Source: UBA7702 sp051866595
GTDB lineage: Bacteria > Bacillota > Dehalobacteriia > UBA7702
Assembly (NCBI GenBank): GCA_051866595.1
Contig: JBJDXI010000039.1
Span: forward strand, 1 to 16,143
Reading direction: 5' to 3'
Length of the DNA: 16,143 bases
The translations under genes and the position numbers were made by a program. This document shows, piece by piece, positions 6,108 to 16,143 of this stretch; position 1 is the first letter of the stretch, and the number at the start of each line of letters is the position of its first letter. A model generated the notes under the pieces. The model was not told the origin of the DNA, searched no databases, and saw only the letters and a list, made by a program, of their open reading frames with translations.

Positions 6108-6638
6108 TTATTCCTCAATACGCCGCCGGTACTCGCTGCGGAGAATCCCCTCCATTTCCTCGGGGGTTTCCTTGCAGCCTCCGGCGAGCCACTTTTTCAC
6201 CATGGCGTTAAAGCCGCATCGGAAAAACTCGATATGGTAATCGATGTACTGATTCTGAAAATACCGTTCCGCCTGGGAGGTATCGTAGGTGTGGAGTCTG
6301 AACTGATGATCGTAGCCCAGCTTGAAATAGGTGCGGTAAAAGAGCTGATTGTCCCGGATGTGATAAAAGAGCTTCCGATAATCGTTGCTGTTGTTTCCTT
6401 CCTCAATTTCCCGCTCGTAGAGGCGGCCCACGTCCTCTTCCAGATGAAGCCGCACCTTGTCCGCCAGATCGTAAATATCGATGAAATTGGCGTAGAAGGT
6501 ACTGCGGTTGAGGCCGCACCCCTTGCAGATTTCCGAAACGGTGATCTCATTGAGCTCCTTTTCCTGAAGCAGCTCGATAAAGGTTTTCTCCATCTTTTCC
6601 ACGGATTCTTTCCGGCGGCGATTGTTTTTGGTGTTCAC
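6108..6638 (-). CDS. TetR-family transcriptional regulator
   Basis: A 176-residue one-domain-sensor regulator. The N-terminal helix-turn-helix spans about residues 14-60: E-I-T-V-S-E-I-C-K-G-C-G-L-N-R-S-T-F-Y-A-N-F is the classic TetR recognition helix region. The C-terminal half (about 75-170) is rich in aromatic residues and resembles the TetR_C_7/8-type domains seen in Clostridia with unknown ligands. The start is GTG (6636-6638) with AAGGAG 6 bases upstream; the overlapping ATG reads into a stop. It is divergent from a three-gene membrane operon with shared promoter DNA, so it most likely represses that operon and itself. The inducer is unknown; a membrane-active or hydrophobic compound is a guess. 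Confidence 0.9.
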   Translation of the reverse strand: MNTKNNRRRKESVEKMEKTFIELLQEKELNEITVSEICKGCGLNRSTFYANFIDIYDLADKVRLHLEEDVGRLYEREIEEGNNSNDYRKLFYHIRDNQLFYRTYFKLGYDHQFRLHTYDTSQAERYFQNQYIDYHIEFFRCGFNAMVKKWLAGGCKETPEEMEGILRSEYRRRIEE

Positions 6639-6683
6639 ATCGTTCTCCTTGGATTATTCCGACATTTCGGCCGAAGCTGATGA

Positions 6684-6712
6684 TTGTTTTTCGTTCCTGT
6701 CTTTATTATACT
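6684..6712 (+). promoter_or_regulatory. Predicted promoter of the three-gene membrane operon
   Basis: TTGTTT at 6684-6689 and TATACT at 6707-6712 have a 17-base spacer. An overlapping TATAAT at 6712-6717 is an alternative -10. The -10 sits in the perfect palindrome ATTATA-C-TATAAT (6705-6717), shared with the minus-strand -10. Confidence 0.55.
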
Positions 6713-6732
6713 ATAATCAAACAAAAAAACAA
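6705..6732 (-). promoter_or_regulatory. Predicted promoter of the TetR-family gene, overlapping the divergent promoter
   Basis: On the minus strand, TTGTTT (plus 6727-6732) and TATAAT (plus 6705-6710) are 16 bases apart. The two promoters use overlapping -10 elements, so polymerase binding should be mutually exclusive. Confidence 0.55.
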
Positions 6733-6740
6733 CAGTTGTT
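6728..6740. promoter_or_regulatory. Candidate TetR-family operator palindrome
   Basis: AACAAC-A-GTTGTT is a perfect 6-1-6 inverted repeat. It overlaps the -35 of the regulator's promoter and lies just after the expected start of the membrane operon transcript, an ideal place for repressing both. Confidence 0.5.
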
Positions 6741-6770
6741 GTGTTAATGAAAGAACAGGAGGTTTTTGAT

Positions 6771-7142
6771 ATGAAAAAGAGCAGTTTTATCGCTTTGGTG
6801 CTGGGCACCGTCAGCGGCGTTTTCTTTGCCCTGGGGATGTGCATGGCCCTGATCCCGGAGTGGAACGCTTTTCGCCCCGGCATCGTATTAGGCGTTGTCG
6901 GCGTGGTGCTGGGCCTTATTACCTGGGGAATCTGGCGGAAAATGGAAGGGAAGGCGCCGGTTCAGGTTTCGGGAAAAACCGTTTTCACCGTCATCGTGGG
7001 CATCGTCGGGGCTCTGGCCCTGGGAATCGGCATGTGCTTTACCATGGTATGGGGCCAAATGATCCCGGGGATTCTCATCGGTCTTGTGGGCATCGTGATT
7101 CTCCTCTGCCTCATTCCCCTGACCAAAGGGATCAAGGAATAA
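6771..7142 (+). CDS. Four-TM membrane protein with internal duplication, TetR-linked
   Basis: A 123-residue hydrophobic protein with four predicted transmembrane segments at about 4-27, 36-54, 70-93 and 98-117, joined by a short basic loop (W-R-K-M-E-G-K). The two halves are repeats: each has a G-M-C motif (22-24 and 87-89) followed by P-G-I (36-38 and 99-101) and then G-x-V-G-x-V-style small-residue helices. It resembles unnamed small membrane proteins seen beside TetR genes in Clostridia; I know of no assigned function. AGGAGG lies 8 bases before the ATG at 6771; the upstream ATG at 6741 lacks support. It is the first gene of the operon. The G-x-x-G content suggests tight helix packing or oligomers, which is inference. 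Confidence 0.8.
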   Translation: MKKSSFIALVLGTVSGVFFALGMCMALIPEWNAFRPGIVLGVVGVVLGLITWGIWRKMEGKAPVQVSGKTVFTVIVGIVGALALGIGMCFTMVWGQMIPGILIGLVGIVILLCLIPLTKGIKE

Positions 7143-7191
7143 TCCGTCCTTTCTCCTGAGGAAAACGGCAAAAAGATCGGAGCTCTGAACG

Positions 7192-7995
7192 ATGAACCCG
7201 AAAAAAACAGTACTTCAGCTTGTGGAGTCCACGGTGGTGGGGAAACGCCTGACGGAAGATCCCCGGTATCGCTTGGTGTTTTTCGCCGCCCTCCGCTTTT
7301 TCTTCAATCTTTTATACGCCCTTTACAACGGATTTCTGGGACTTTTTCAACATTCCCTGTGGTTCACCACGATGTGCGCTTACTATATCATTCTGAGCAT
7401 GATGGATTTTTCCGCGGTGCTCTGTGAGGGCAAAGCCAAAGGCAGCGGGTCTGTGGTTTCGGAATATTTTGTGATGCGGCTCACCGGCGCGCTGCTGGCC
7501 CTGATGAGCTTTGTGCTGACCGGCGTTGTTTACATCAGTCTGTCCCAGAATGTGGCGGTGAAATACCATGAGATCCTGATGATCACCATCGCCGCCTATA
7601 CCTTTACCAAGATCACCATGGCGGTACGGCGGGGCGTGAAGCACCGACACGATCCTTCGCCGCTGACGGCGGTGATCCGGGGGATCGGCTATGCCGACGT
7701 CGCCGTTTCCGTGCTGACGCTCCAACGTTCCATGCTGGTTTCCTTTGACGGCATGGATGACGCCGGCATCCATTTAATGAACGCCCTTACCGGCGCCGCC
7801 GTCTGCCTTTTTGTGCTGGCTTTAGGGATCCTCATGATCTGCCGCGGAAAAAGGGGAAAGAACCCGGGAAAAATTCCAATCCCTGCCCCGAGGGAAGAAA
7901 AGCGAAGAAAAAAACGCCGGCAACGAAGCCAAAACGGCCCGACGAAGAACCGGACAGAAAAGAAAGGAAAGAGACAATGGCAAAATCAAAAATAG
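7192..7995 (+). CDS. Six-TM membrane protein with basic C-terminal tail, unknown function
   Basis: A 267-residue integral membrane protein. Predicted membrane segments lie at about 27-52, 55-77, 92-117, 126-145, 160-184 and 192-217. After the last one, a cytoplasmic tail of about 50 residues is very basic (R-G-K-R-G-K-N-P-G-K..., E-K-R-R-K-K-R-R-Q-R). I recognise no catalytic motif or named family. The gene follows the four-TM protein by 49 bases with no terminator and overlaps the next gene by 19 bases, so the three are almost certainly cotranscribed. GGAG lies about 9 bases before the ATG. The tail could bind acidic phospholipid head groups, nucleic acid or the small repeat protein encoded next; this is inference. 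Confidence 0.75.
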   Translation: MNPKKTVLQLVESTVVGKRLTEDPRYRLVFFAALRFFFNLLYALYNGFLGLFQHSLWFTTMCAYYIILSMMDFSAVLCEGKAKGSGSVVSEYFVMRLTGALLALMSFVLTGVVYISLSQNVAVKYHEILMITIAAYTFTKITMAVRRGVKHRHDPSPLTAVIRGIGYADVAVSVLTLQRSMLVSFDGMDDAGIHLMNALTGAAVCLFVLALGILMICRGKRGKNPGKIPIPAPREEKRRKKRRQRSQNGPTKNRTEKKGKRQWQNQK

Positions 7996-8204
7996 TTGAG
8001 GTCAATAAAAAAGTGGAAGAAAAAGTAGTGGGAGCTTCCAAAAAAATCGAAAATACCGTCGTTGACGGTTACAAAAAAGTGGAAGATACCGTCGTCGGCG
8101 GCTATACGAAAATGGAGGATTCCTTTGTGGACCGCTACCTGACCCGGGAAGGGGAAACCCTGGAAGAAGCCAAGGCCCGGCTGAAAAAAGGAAGCGGCCG
8201 CTGA
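7977..8204 (+). CDS. Small protein of tandem 11-residue amphipathic repeats
   Basis: A 75-residue protein built from four clear 11-mers at residues 12-22, 23-33, 34-44 and 45-55, with the pattern K-(V/I/M)-E-(D/E/N)-x-(V/F)-V-(G/D)-x-(Y/S)-(K/T). It ends in a charged helix-like stretch, E-G-E-T-L-E-E-A-K-A-R-L-K-K. Lysines at one edge, acids opposite and valines between are the layout of 11/3 amphipathic helices such as apolipoproteins and alpha-synuclein, which lie on membranes. No signal peptide or membrane segment is present. The ATG has AAGGA 8 bases upstream, inside the previous gene. Last gene of the TetR-linked operon; peripheral membrane binding is inferred. I know similar small proteins beside TetR genes in Clostridia but no proven role. 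Confidence 0.85.
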   Translation: MAKSKIVEVNKKVEEKVVGASKKIENTVVDGYKKVEDTVVGGYTKMEDSFVDRYLTREGETLEEAKARLKKGSGR

Positions 8205-8228
8205 TTTTCGGATCAAACGGGCAAAAAG

Positions 8229-8268
8229 AGACCCTCCGGCTCTGTTTTCAAGGAGCCGGAGGGTCTTT
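8229..8268. terminator. Terminator of the membrane operon
   Basis: A perfect 14-bp stem (8229-8242 with 8253-8266) has a 10-base loop. The T run is short on the plus strand (TCTTTG). Five A before the stem give a better T run on the minus strand, where no gene needs it. Confidence 0.7.
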
Positions 8269-8306
8269 GCGCTTCCTGTATTTTTGGTGAACAACGGAAA
8301 AAAGCC

Positions 8307-8335
8307 TTTTCACAGCGGCGCTTTTTTGTTATAAT
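8307..8335 (+). promoter_or_regulatory. Predicted extended -10 promoter of the LTA-synthase-like gene
   Basis: TG-T-TATAAT (8327-8335) is a perfect extended -10. A weak -35, TTTTCA at 8307-8312, is 17 bases upstream. Confidence 0.65.
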
Positions 8336-8376
8336 GAATGATTAGATAAGAGCGAAACAAGGGAAAGGCACGTTCC

Positions 8377-10881
8377 ATGTTAAGAAGAAAGAGCGAAACC
8401 GAAGAATGGGATCCGACGGAAGAAACCGCCGGGGATGAAGATAAAAACACCACATCCAACGGTATACATCTCCGTTTAAAGACCAAAAACCGAACCGAAA
8501 CAGAGGAAACCCCCGAAGAAGACCTTTGGGGGGACGAAGAAGAAACCTCTGAAAAGAAGGGGCGGTTTTTCTTCTTCGGCCGGAAAGCCGAGGACGACGA
8601 AGAAGAGGACGATGACGACATCGACGAAGAGGAGGAGGAATTCCCCTCTGAAAAACGACGCCGGTTCTTCCCCTTCGGCCGGAAAGCCGAGGACGACGAA
8701 GAAGAGGACGATGACGACGAGGAGGAAGATGAATTCCCCTCTGAAAAACGCCGCCGGTTTCTCTTTTTCCTCCGAAACGGCGACGAGGACGAATTTGAAG
8801 AAGAGGATTTCGACGATGACGGCGGCGAAAGGCAATCCTTCGCGGCCCAGTGCCGCCCCCTGCTCTGCTTAAGCCTCTTCTTTTCCCTGGCCCTGTTCTT
8901 TCAGGAATGTGTTTTAAAAGTCTACGCCTTCGGCGGTCTTTTTGACATGGGATTTGTGATGACGGGGCTTTTCTCCCTTTCCCACGGTTTTCTCGCCGCG
9001 TTGTTCGCCTCGCTGTTCAAGGGACGGTTAAACCGGGTTATCGGCTTTTTTATGCTTCTTATTTCCAGTCTGTGGCTGATGATCCAGGCGGTGTATTACA
9101 CCATCTTTTCCACCTTTTTCACCCTTTACTCCTTCTCCGGCGCCGGTGACGCCGCGGAATTCTGGAAAGCGGCCATGAACGGCATCGGCCATACGCTGCT
9201 GCCCCTGGCGCTGATGATGATCCCCCTTGTTCTGTATTTCGTATTGGGGCGTTTCTTAAAGCAGGCTTCCCGTCCGCCCATCTGGGCATACGCCGCGGTA
9301 CTGCTGTTTTCCGCTCTGATTCAGGTGGGCGCCGTGGCCGCGGTCTACCGCTGTGACGACGGCGTGATGTCCCAGAAATATCTCTACACCAAAACCTTTA
9401 TTCCCTCCCTCTCGGTGAAGAATTTCGGCGCCGTTACCACCTTTGAGCTGGATCTCAAAAACATGGTCTTCGGCATGGCCGATACGGAAACCGCCGAGGC
9501 CTACGAAAAGGAAGAGGAGCGGAAGCGCAACGCCGGAAACATTCATTACGAAGATAACGTGCTGGACATCGACTTTGCCGCTTTGAGCGAAAGCGAAACC
9601 AGCGATACCCTTAAAGATATGCACGCGTATTTCGGCTCCGTCACCCCGACGGCCCAGAACGAATATACAGGAATGTTCGAGGGCAAAAACCTCATCTGGA
9701 TCTGCGCCGAGGGCTTTTCCTCCTGGGCTCTGGACAAGGAGCTGACGCCGACCCTCTGGAAAATGGCCAACGAGTGCTTCGTCTTTGAAAATTACTACAA
9801 CCCCATCTGGGGTGTATCCACCAGCGACGGCGAATACACCGTCTGCACCGGCCTCCTGCCCAAATCCGGGGTCTGGAGTATGTCCGAAAGCGGCAACAAC
9901 GACATGGCCTTCTGCATGGGGAACCAGCTCTCCGCCAGAGGCTATCTCTGTAACGCCTACCATAACCACAGCTACACCTATTACAACCGGGATGAAAGCC
10001 ATCCCAATATGGGCTACGACTTCATCGCCAAAGGCCACGGCCTCGATATTGTGACCCAGTGGCCCGAAAGCGACGTGGAAATGATGGAAGAAACCGTTGG
10101 CGATTACACCGCCAAAGAACCCTTCCATATCTATTACATGACCGTCAGCGGTCATCTGGAATACAATTTCGGAGGCAACGCCATGGCCGCCAAGCACCGG
10201 GCCGAAGTGGAGGATCTGCCCTATTCCGACGCGGCCAAGGCCTACATCGCCTGTCAGATTGAGCTTGACGACGCGCTGGAATCGCTGATTCAGTCCCTTT
10301 CCGCCGCCGGTGTGCTGGAGGACACCCTCATCGTCCTCTCCGGCGACCACTATCCCTACGGCCTCACCAACGACCAGATCAGCGAACTCAACGGAAGCGA
10401 AGTGGAAACCAACTTTGAGCTCTACCACTCCACCCTCATCATGTGGAACAGCGAGCTGGCCAAAGAAGACCCGGTCATCGTGGAAAAACCCTGCTATTCC
10501 GTGGATATTCTGCCCACCCTTTCCAATCTCATGGGCGTGCCTTACGATTCCCGTCTGCTCATGGGCCACGATATTTTCTCCACCGCCTCGCCGCTGGTGG
10601 TTTTCGCCAACCACAGCTGGCTCACGGACAAGGGCCGTTACAACGCCGTGAGCGGTGAGTTTATTCCCAACGACGGCGTCTCCGTGGAAGAGAGCTACGC
10701 CCAGAGCATGATGGAAAAGGTCAACGCCATGTTCACCTATTCCGCCAAAATTCTGGAAACCGATTATTACGGCAAAGTCCTGCCGGAGAACTTTGCCGCG
10801 GAAGCGGCGGCGCAGGCGGCGACCGCTCCCGCAAACGACGAAGCACAAAACTCCGCCGAAAACAATATTTCTTCCCCATAA
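8377..10881 (+). CDS. LTA synthase-like (sulfatase-fold) membrane enzyme with repetitive charged N-terminus
   Basis: An 834-residue membrane protein of the LtaS/alkaline-phosphatase superfamily. LtaS-type enzymes transfer glycerol-phosphate from phosphatidylglycerol to build lipoteichoic acid. Residues 1-155 are cytoplasmic, strongly acidic and repetitive. Five transmembrane segments follow (about 160-185, 189-213, 220-245, 270-293, 300-323), as in LtaS. The extracellular domain, about 430-800, keeps the expected metal and nucleophile residues: E445 (C-A-E-G-F), T482 (S-T-S-D-G-E), H593 (S-G-H-L-E) and D657-H658 (S-G-D-H-Y). The C-terminus is Ala-rich and low complexity. About 190 residues longer than the usual 650, mainly from the N-terminal extension. 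AAAGG lies 8-10 bases before the ATG. Monocistronic. Primase versus polymerase, or another phosphoglycerol transfer, cannot be decided. Confidence 0.85.
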   Translation: MLRRKSETEEWDPTEETAGDEDKNTTSNGIHLRLKTKNRTETEETPEEDLWGDEEETSEKKGRFFFFGRKAEDDEEEDDDDIDEEEEEFPSEKRRRFFPFGRKAEDDEEEDDDDEEEDEFPSEKRRRFLFFLRNGDEDEFEEEDFDDDGGERQSFAAQCRPLLCLSLFFSLALFFQECVLKVYAFGGLFDMGFVMTGLFSLSHGFLAALFASLFKGRLNRVIGFFMLLISSLWLMIQAVYYTIFSTFFTLYSFSGAGDAAEFWKAAMNGIGHTLLPLALMMIPLVLYFVLGRFLKQASRPPIWAYAAVLLFSALIQVGAVAAVYRCDDGVMSQKYLYTKTFIPSLSVKNFGAVTTFELDLKNMVFGMADTETAEAYEKEEERKRNAGNIHYEDNVLDIDFAALSESETSDTLKDMHAYFGSVTPTAQNEYTGMFEGKNLIWICAEGFSSWALDKELTPTLWKMANECFVFENYYNPIWGVSTSDGEYTVCTGLLPKSGVWSMSESGNNDMAFCMGNQLSARGYLCNAYHNHSYTYYNRDESHPNMGYDFIAKGHGLDIVTQWPESDVEMMEETVGDYTAKEPFHIYYMTVSGHLEYNFGGNAMAAKHRAEVEDLPYSDAAKAYIACQIELDDALESLIQSLSAAGVLEDTLIVLSGDHYPYGLTNDQISELNGSEVETNFELYHSTLIMWNSELAKEDPVIVEKPCYSVDILPTLSNLMGVPYDSRLLMGHDIFSTASPLVVFANHSWLTDKGRYNAVSGEFIPNDGVSVEESYAQSMMEKVNAMFTYSAKILETDYYGKVLPENFAAEAAAQAATAPANDEAQNSAENNISSP
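8574..8760 (+). repeat. In-frame tandem repeats in the LTA-synthase-like gene
   Basis: A 46-base stretch at 8574-8619 recurs without change at 8673-8718, offset 99 bases. The following segment starting at 8638 recurs at 8731, offset 93 bases with one substitution near its end, so the second unit lost two acidic codons. A more diverged third unit starts near 8751. Each unit encodes a basic-aromatic patch (K-R-R-R-F-F-P-F-G-R-K type) and then an Asp/Glu run. All length changes are multiples of three. Confidence 0.9.
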
Positions 10882-10887
10882 AAAAAC

Positions 10888-10932
10888 AGCCGACCGAAGG
10901 ATATGTTTTTTCATATCTTCCGATCGGCTTTT
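10888..10932 (+). terminator. Rho-independent terminator of the LTA-synthase-like gene
   Basis: An 18-bp arm at 10888-10905 pairs with 10912-10929, three pairs being G-U wobbles, around a T-rich loop; TTTT follows. It starts 6 bases after the stop. Confidence 0.88.
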
Positions 10933-11022
10933 CTATGGACTTTTAAAAAAAATACCTGTTAAAAGCCGCTAAATCCTAAAATCCCCGCCGGCGTTGAAAG
11001 GGGAAAAGCCGCGGATATTTTA

Positions 11023-11051
11023 TTGACTTGTCACAAAAATAACTTTATAAT
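11023..11051 (+). promoter_or_regulatory. Predicted promoter of carA-carB::dapF
   Basis: TTGACT at 11023-11028 and TATAAT at 11046-11051 are 17 bases apart. The leader is only about 25 bases, with no room for a PyrR attenuator, T-box or riboswitch, so any control must act at the promoter. Confidence 0.85.
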
Positions 11052-11082
11052 AAAAAGAATAGAAAAGAAAGGAATAACGGAA

Positions 11083-12172
11083 ATGAGCAAAGACATTTAT
11101 CTCCTGTTAGCCGACGGAACGGTCTATCAGGGAAAGAGCTTCGGCGCCTCCGGCGAAACCCTGGGCGAAGTCGTTTTCACCACCGGTATGGTCGGTTATC
11201 TGGAAACGCTGACGGACCCCAGCTACTATGGACAGATCGTTGTCCAGACCTTTCCTCTGATCGGCAACTACGGCGTCATTCCCGAAGATTTTGAAAGCCA
11301 CTACCCCCAGGTCAAAGGCTATATCGTCAGAGAATGGTGCGATACCCCCTCCAACTTCCGAAGTGAGGGCGACATCGACACCTTCCTCAAAGAAAAAAAC
11401 ATCATCGGTCTTTACGACATCGACACCAGAGCCCTCACCCGGAAGCTCCGCAGTGTCGGCGTGATGAACGGCATGATCACCACCGACCTCACCGATAAAG
11501 AATCCAAGCTGGAAAAAATCCGCGCTTACCGCATCCAGGGCGGCGTGGAAGCCACCACAGCTCAGGAAAATATCATCGAAGCGCCGGAAAATCCCAAGTA
11601 TAAAATCGCCCTCTGGGATCTGGGCGCCAAGCATAACATCGTCAAAGAGCTGATGAAACGAGACTGCGAAGTCATCAGCGTTCCCGCCCACACCACCGCC
11701 GATGAAATTGAGGCTTTGGGCGTGGACGGCCTCATGCTCTCCAACGGCCCCGGGGACCCCGCCGATAACCGGGACATCATCACCGAAATCGGCCGCTGGG
11801 TCAAAAAGCAGATTCCCACCTGCGGCATCTGCCTCGGCCACCAGCTGCTGGCCCTCTCCCAGGGTGCCCGAACCGAGAAGCTGAAATACGGCCACCGCGG
11901 CGGCAACCAGCCCGTCCGGGATCTCACCAACGGCCGCATCTACATTTCCAGCCAGAACCACGGCTACGCCGTGGCCGCGGACAGCCTCCCCGAAGGCGCG
12001 AAACTCCTCTACGAAAACGTCAACGACGGCACCTGCGAAGGAATTCTCTATACGAAATTCCCCGCTTTCTCCGTTCAGTTCCACCCCGAAGCCGCCTCGG
12101 GCCCCAAAGACCCCGGCTTCCTCTTCGACCGTTTCCTTGATATGGTCATCACCGCGAAAGGAGGCAGCGACC

Positions 12173-12186
<14 letters not shown>
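11083..12186 (+). CDS. carA: Carbamoyl-phosphate synthase small (glutaminase) subunit
   Basis: A 367-residue subunit that hydrolyses glutamine and channels ammonia to CarB for carbamoyl phosphate, the precursor of pyrimidines and arginine. Residues 1-145 form the CPSase small-chain N-domain (L-A-D-G-T-V-Y-x-G near the start; G-N-Y-G-V). Residues about 185-360 are a class I glutamine amidotransferase. The nucleophile is C250 in C-G-I-C-L-G-H-Q, with H334 and E336 in Q-F-H-P-E-A, so the triad is complete. Length is close to the E. coli protein (382). The ATG at 11083 has AAGGA about 9 bases upstream; a TTG at 11023 would start inside the -35 and is rejected. The last 14 bases overlap carB. One carA only, so the unit may serve both pathways. 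Confidence 0.96.

Positions 12187-16143
<3,957 letters not shown>

Noticed and set aside
5913..6680. 255-codon plus-strand open frame opposite the TetR-family gene
   Set aside because: It runs through the bidirectional terminator and both the GNAT end and the TetR gene. The TetR product has a clear helix-turn-helix on the other strand.
8301..8327. AAAAAAGC ... GCTTTTTT pair as a terminator
   Set aside because: The stem is mostly A-T with a 12-14 base interior. The region is better explained as the promoter of the LTA-synthase-like gene with an extended -10.
8377..8841. Asp/Glu-rich stretch as a possible sequencing or frame error
   Set aside because: The frame continues cleanly into five membrane segments and a full catalytic domain, and all repeat length differences are multiples of three.
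9256..10914. 552-codon open frame on the minus strand
   Set aside because: It is the antisense shadow of the LTA-synthase-like gene, whose sense product has clear catalytic motifs. The antisense protein is Gly/Val/His-rich with no recognisable domain.

Overview
The window looks like chromosomal DNA of a Gram-positive, probably anaerobic member of the Clostridia (Bacillota). The reasons are strong AGGAGG-type ribosome binding sites, consensus TTGACA/TATAAT promoters, an S-layer-homology lysozyme, an LTA-synthase-type enzyme, an IscR-like Rrf2 regulator and a clostridial-style arsenical operon. I cannot assign family or genus. There are no tRNA or rRNA genes, insertion sequences, CRISPR arrays or phage genes, and no gene-free stretch longer than about 300 bases.

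Layout. (1) 1-563: the last codons of an unidentified Cys-rich protein, then an Rrf2-family regulator with Fe-S-type cysteines and a terminator built over its stop codon. (2) 601-3636: a divergent arsenic-type locus. A minus-strand operon of four genes (64-aa Cys-rich protein, ArsP-type permease, ferredoxin-DUF2703 protein, thioredoxin-like protein) faces a plus-strand arsR. The intergenic region has back-to-back promoters and inverted-repeat operator candidates. (3) 3791-5269: a secreted GH25 lysozyme with three SLH repeats. (4) 5359-6010: a GNAT acetyltransferase with its own consensus promoter. (5) 6108-8204: a TetR-family regulator divergent from three genes: a duplicated four-TM protein, a six-TM protein with a basic tail, and a 75-aa protein made mostly of four 11-residue amphipathic repeats. 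(6) 8307-10932: an LTA-synthase-like membrane sulfatase-fold enzyme with a repetitive acidic/basic cytoplasmic N-terminus. (7) 11023-16143: carA overlapping a very long reading frame that encodes a complete CarB joined in frame, with no linker, to DapF; the last residues run off the window.

How the genes may work together. The arsenic locus plausibly senses trivalent arsenicals with ArsR, keeps or makes them reduced with the Fe-S and thiol proteins, and exports them through the permease. The TetR cluster looks like a small membrane or envelope-response module of unknown function. The carA-carB::dapF unit places carbamoyl phosphate synthesis (pyrimidines, arginine) and the last step to meso-diaminopimelate (lysine, peptidoglycan) on one mRNA and, for CarB and DapF, on one polypeptide. 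The strongest observations are the CarB::DapF fusion, the TetR-linked module with its synuclein-like 11-mer protein, and the redox-equipped ArsP operon.
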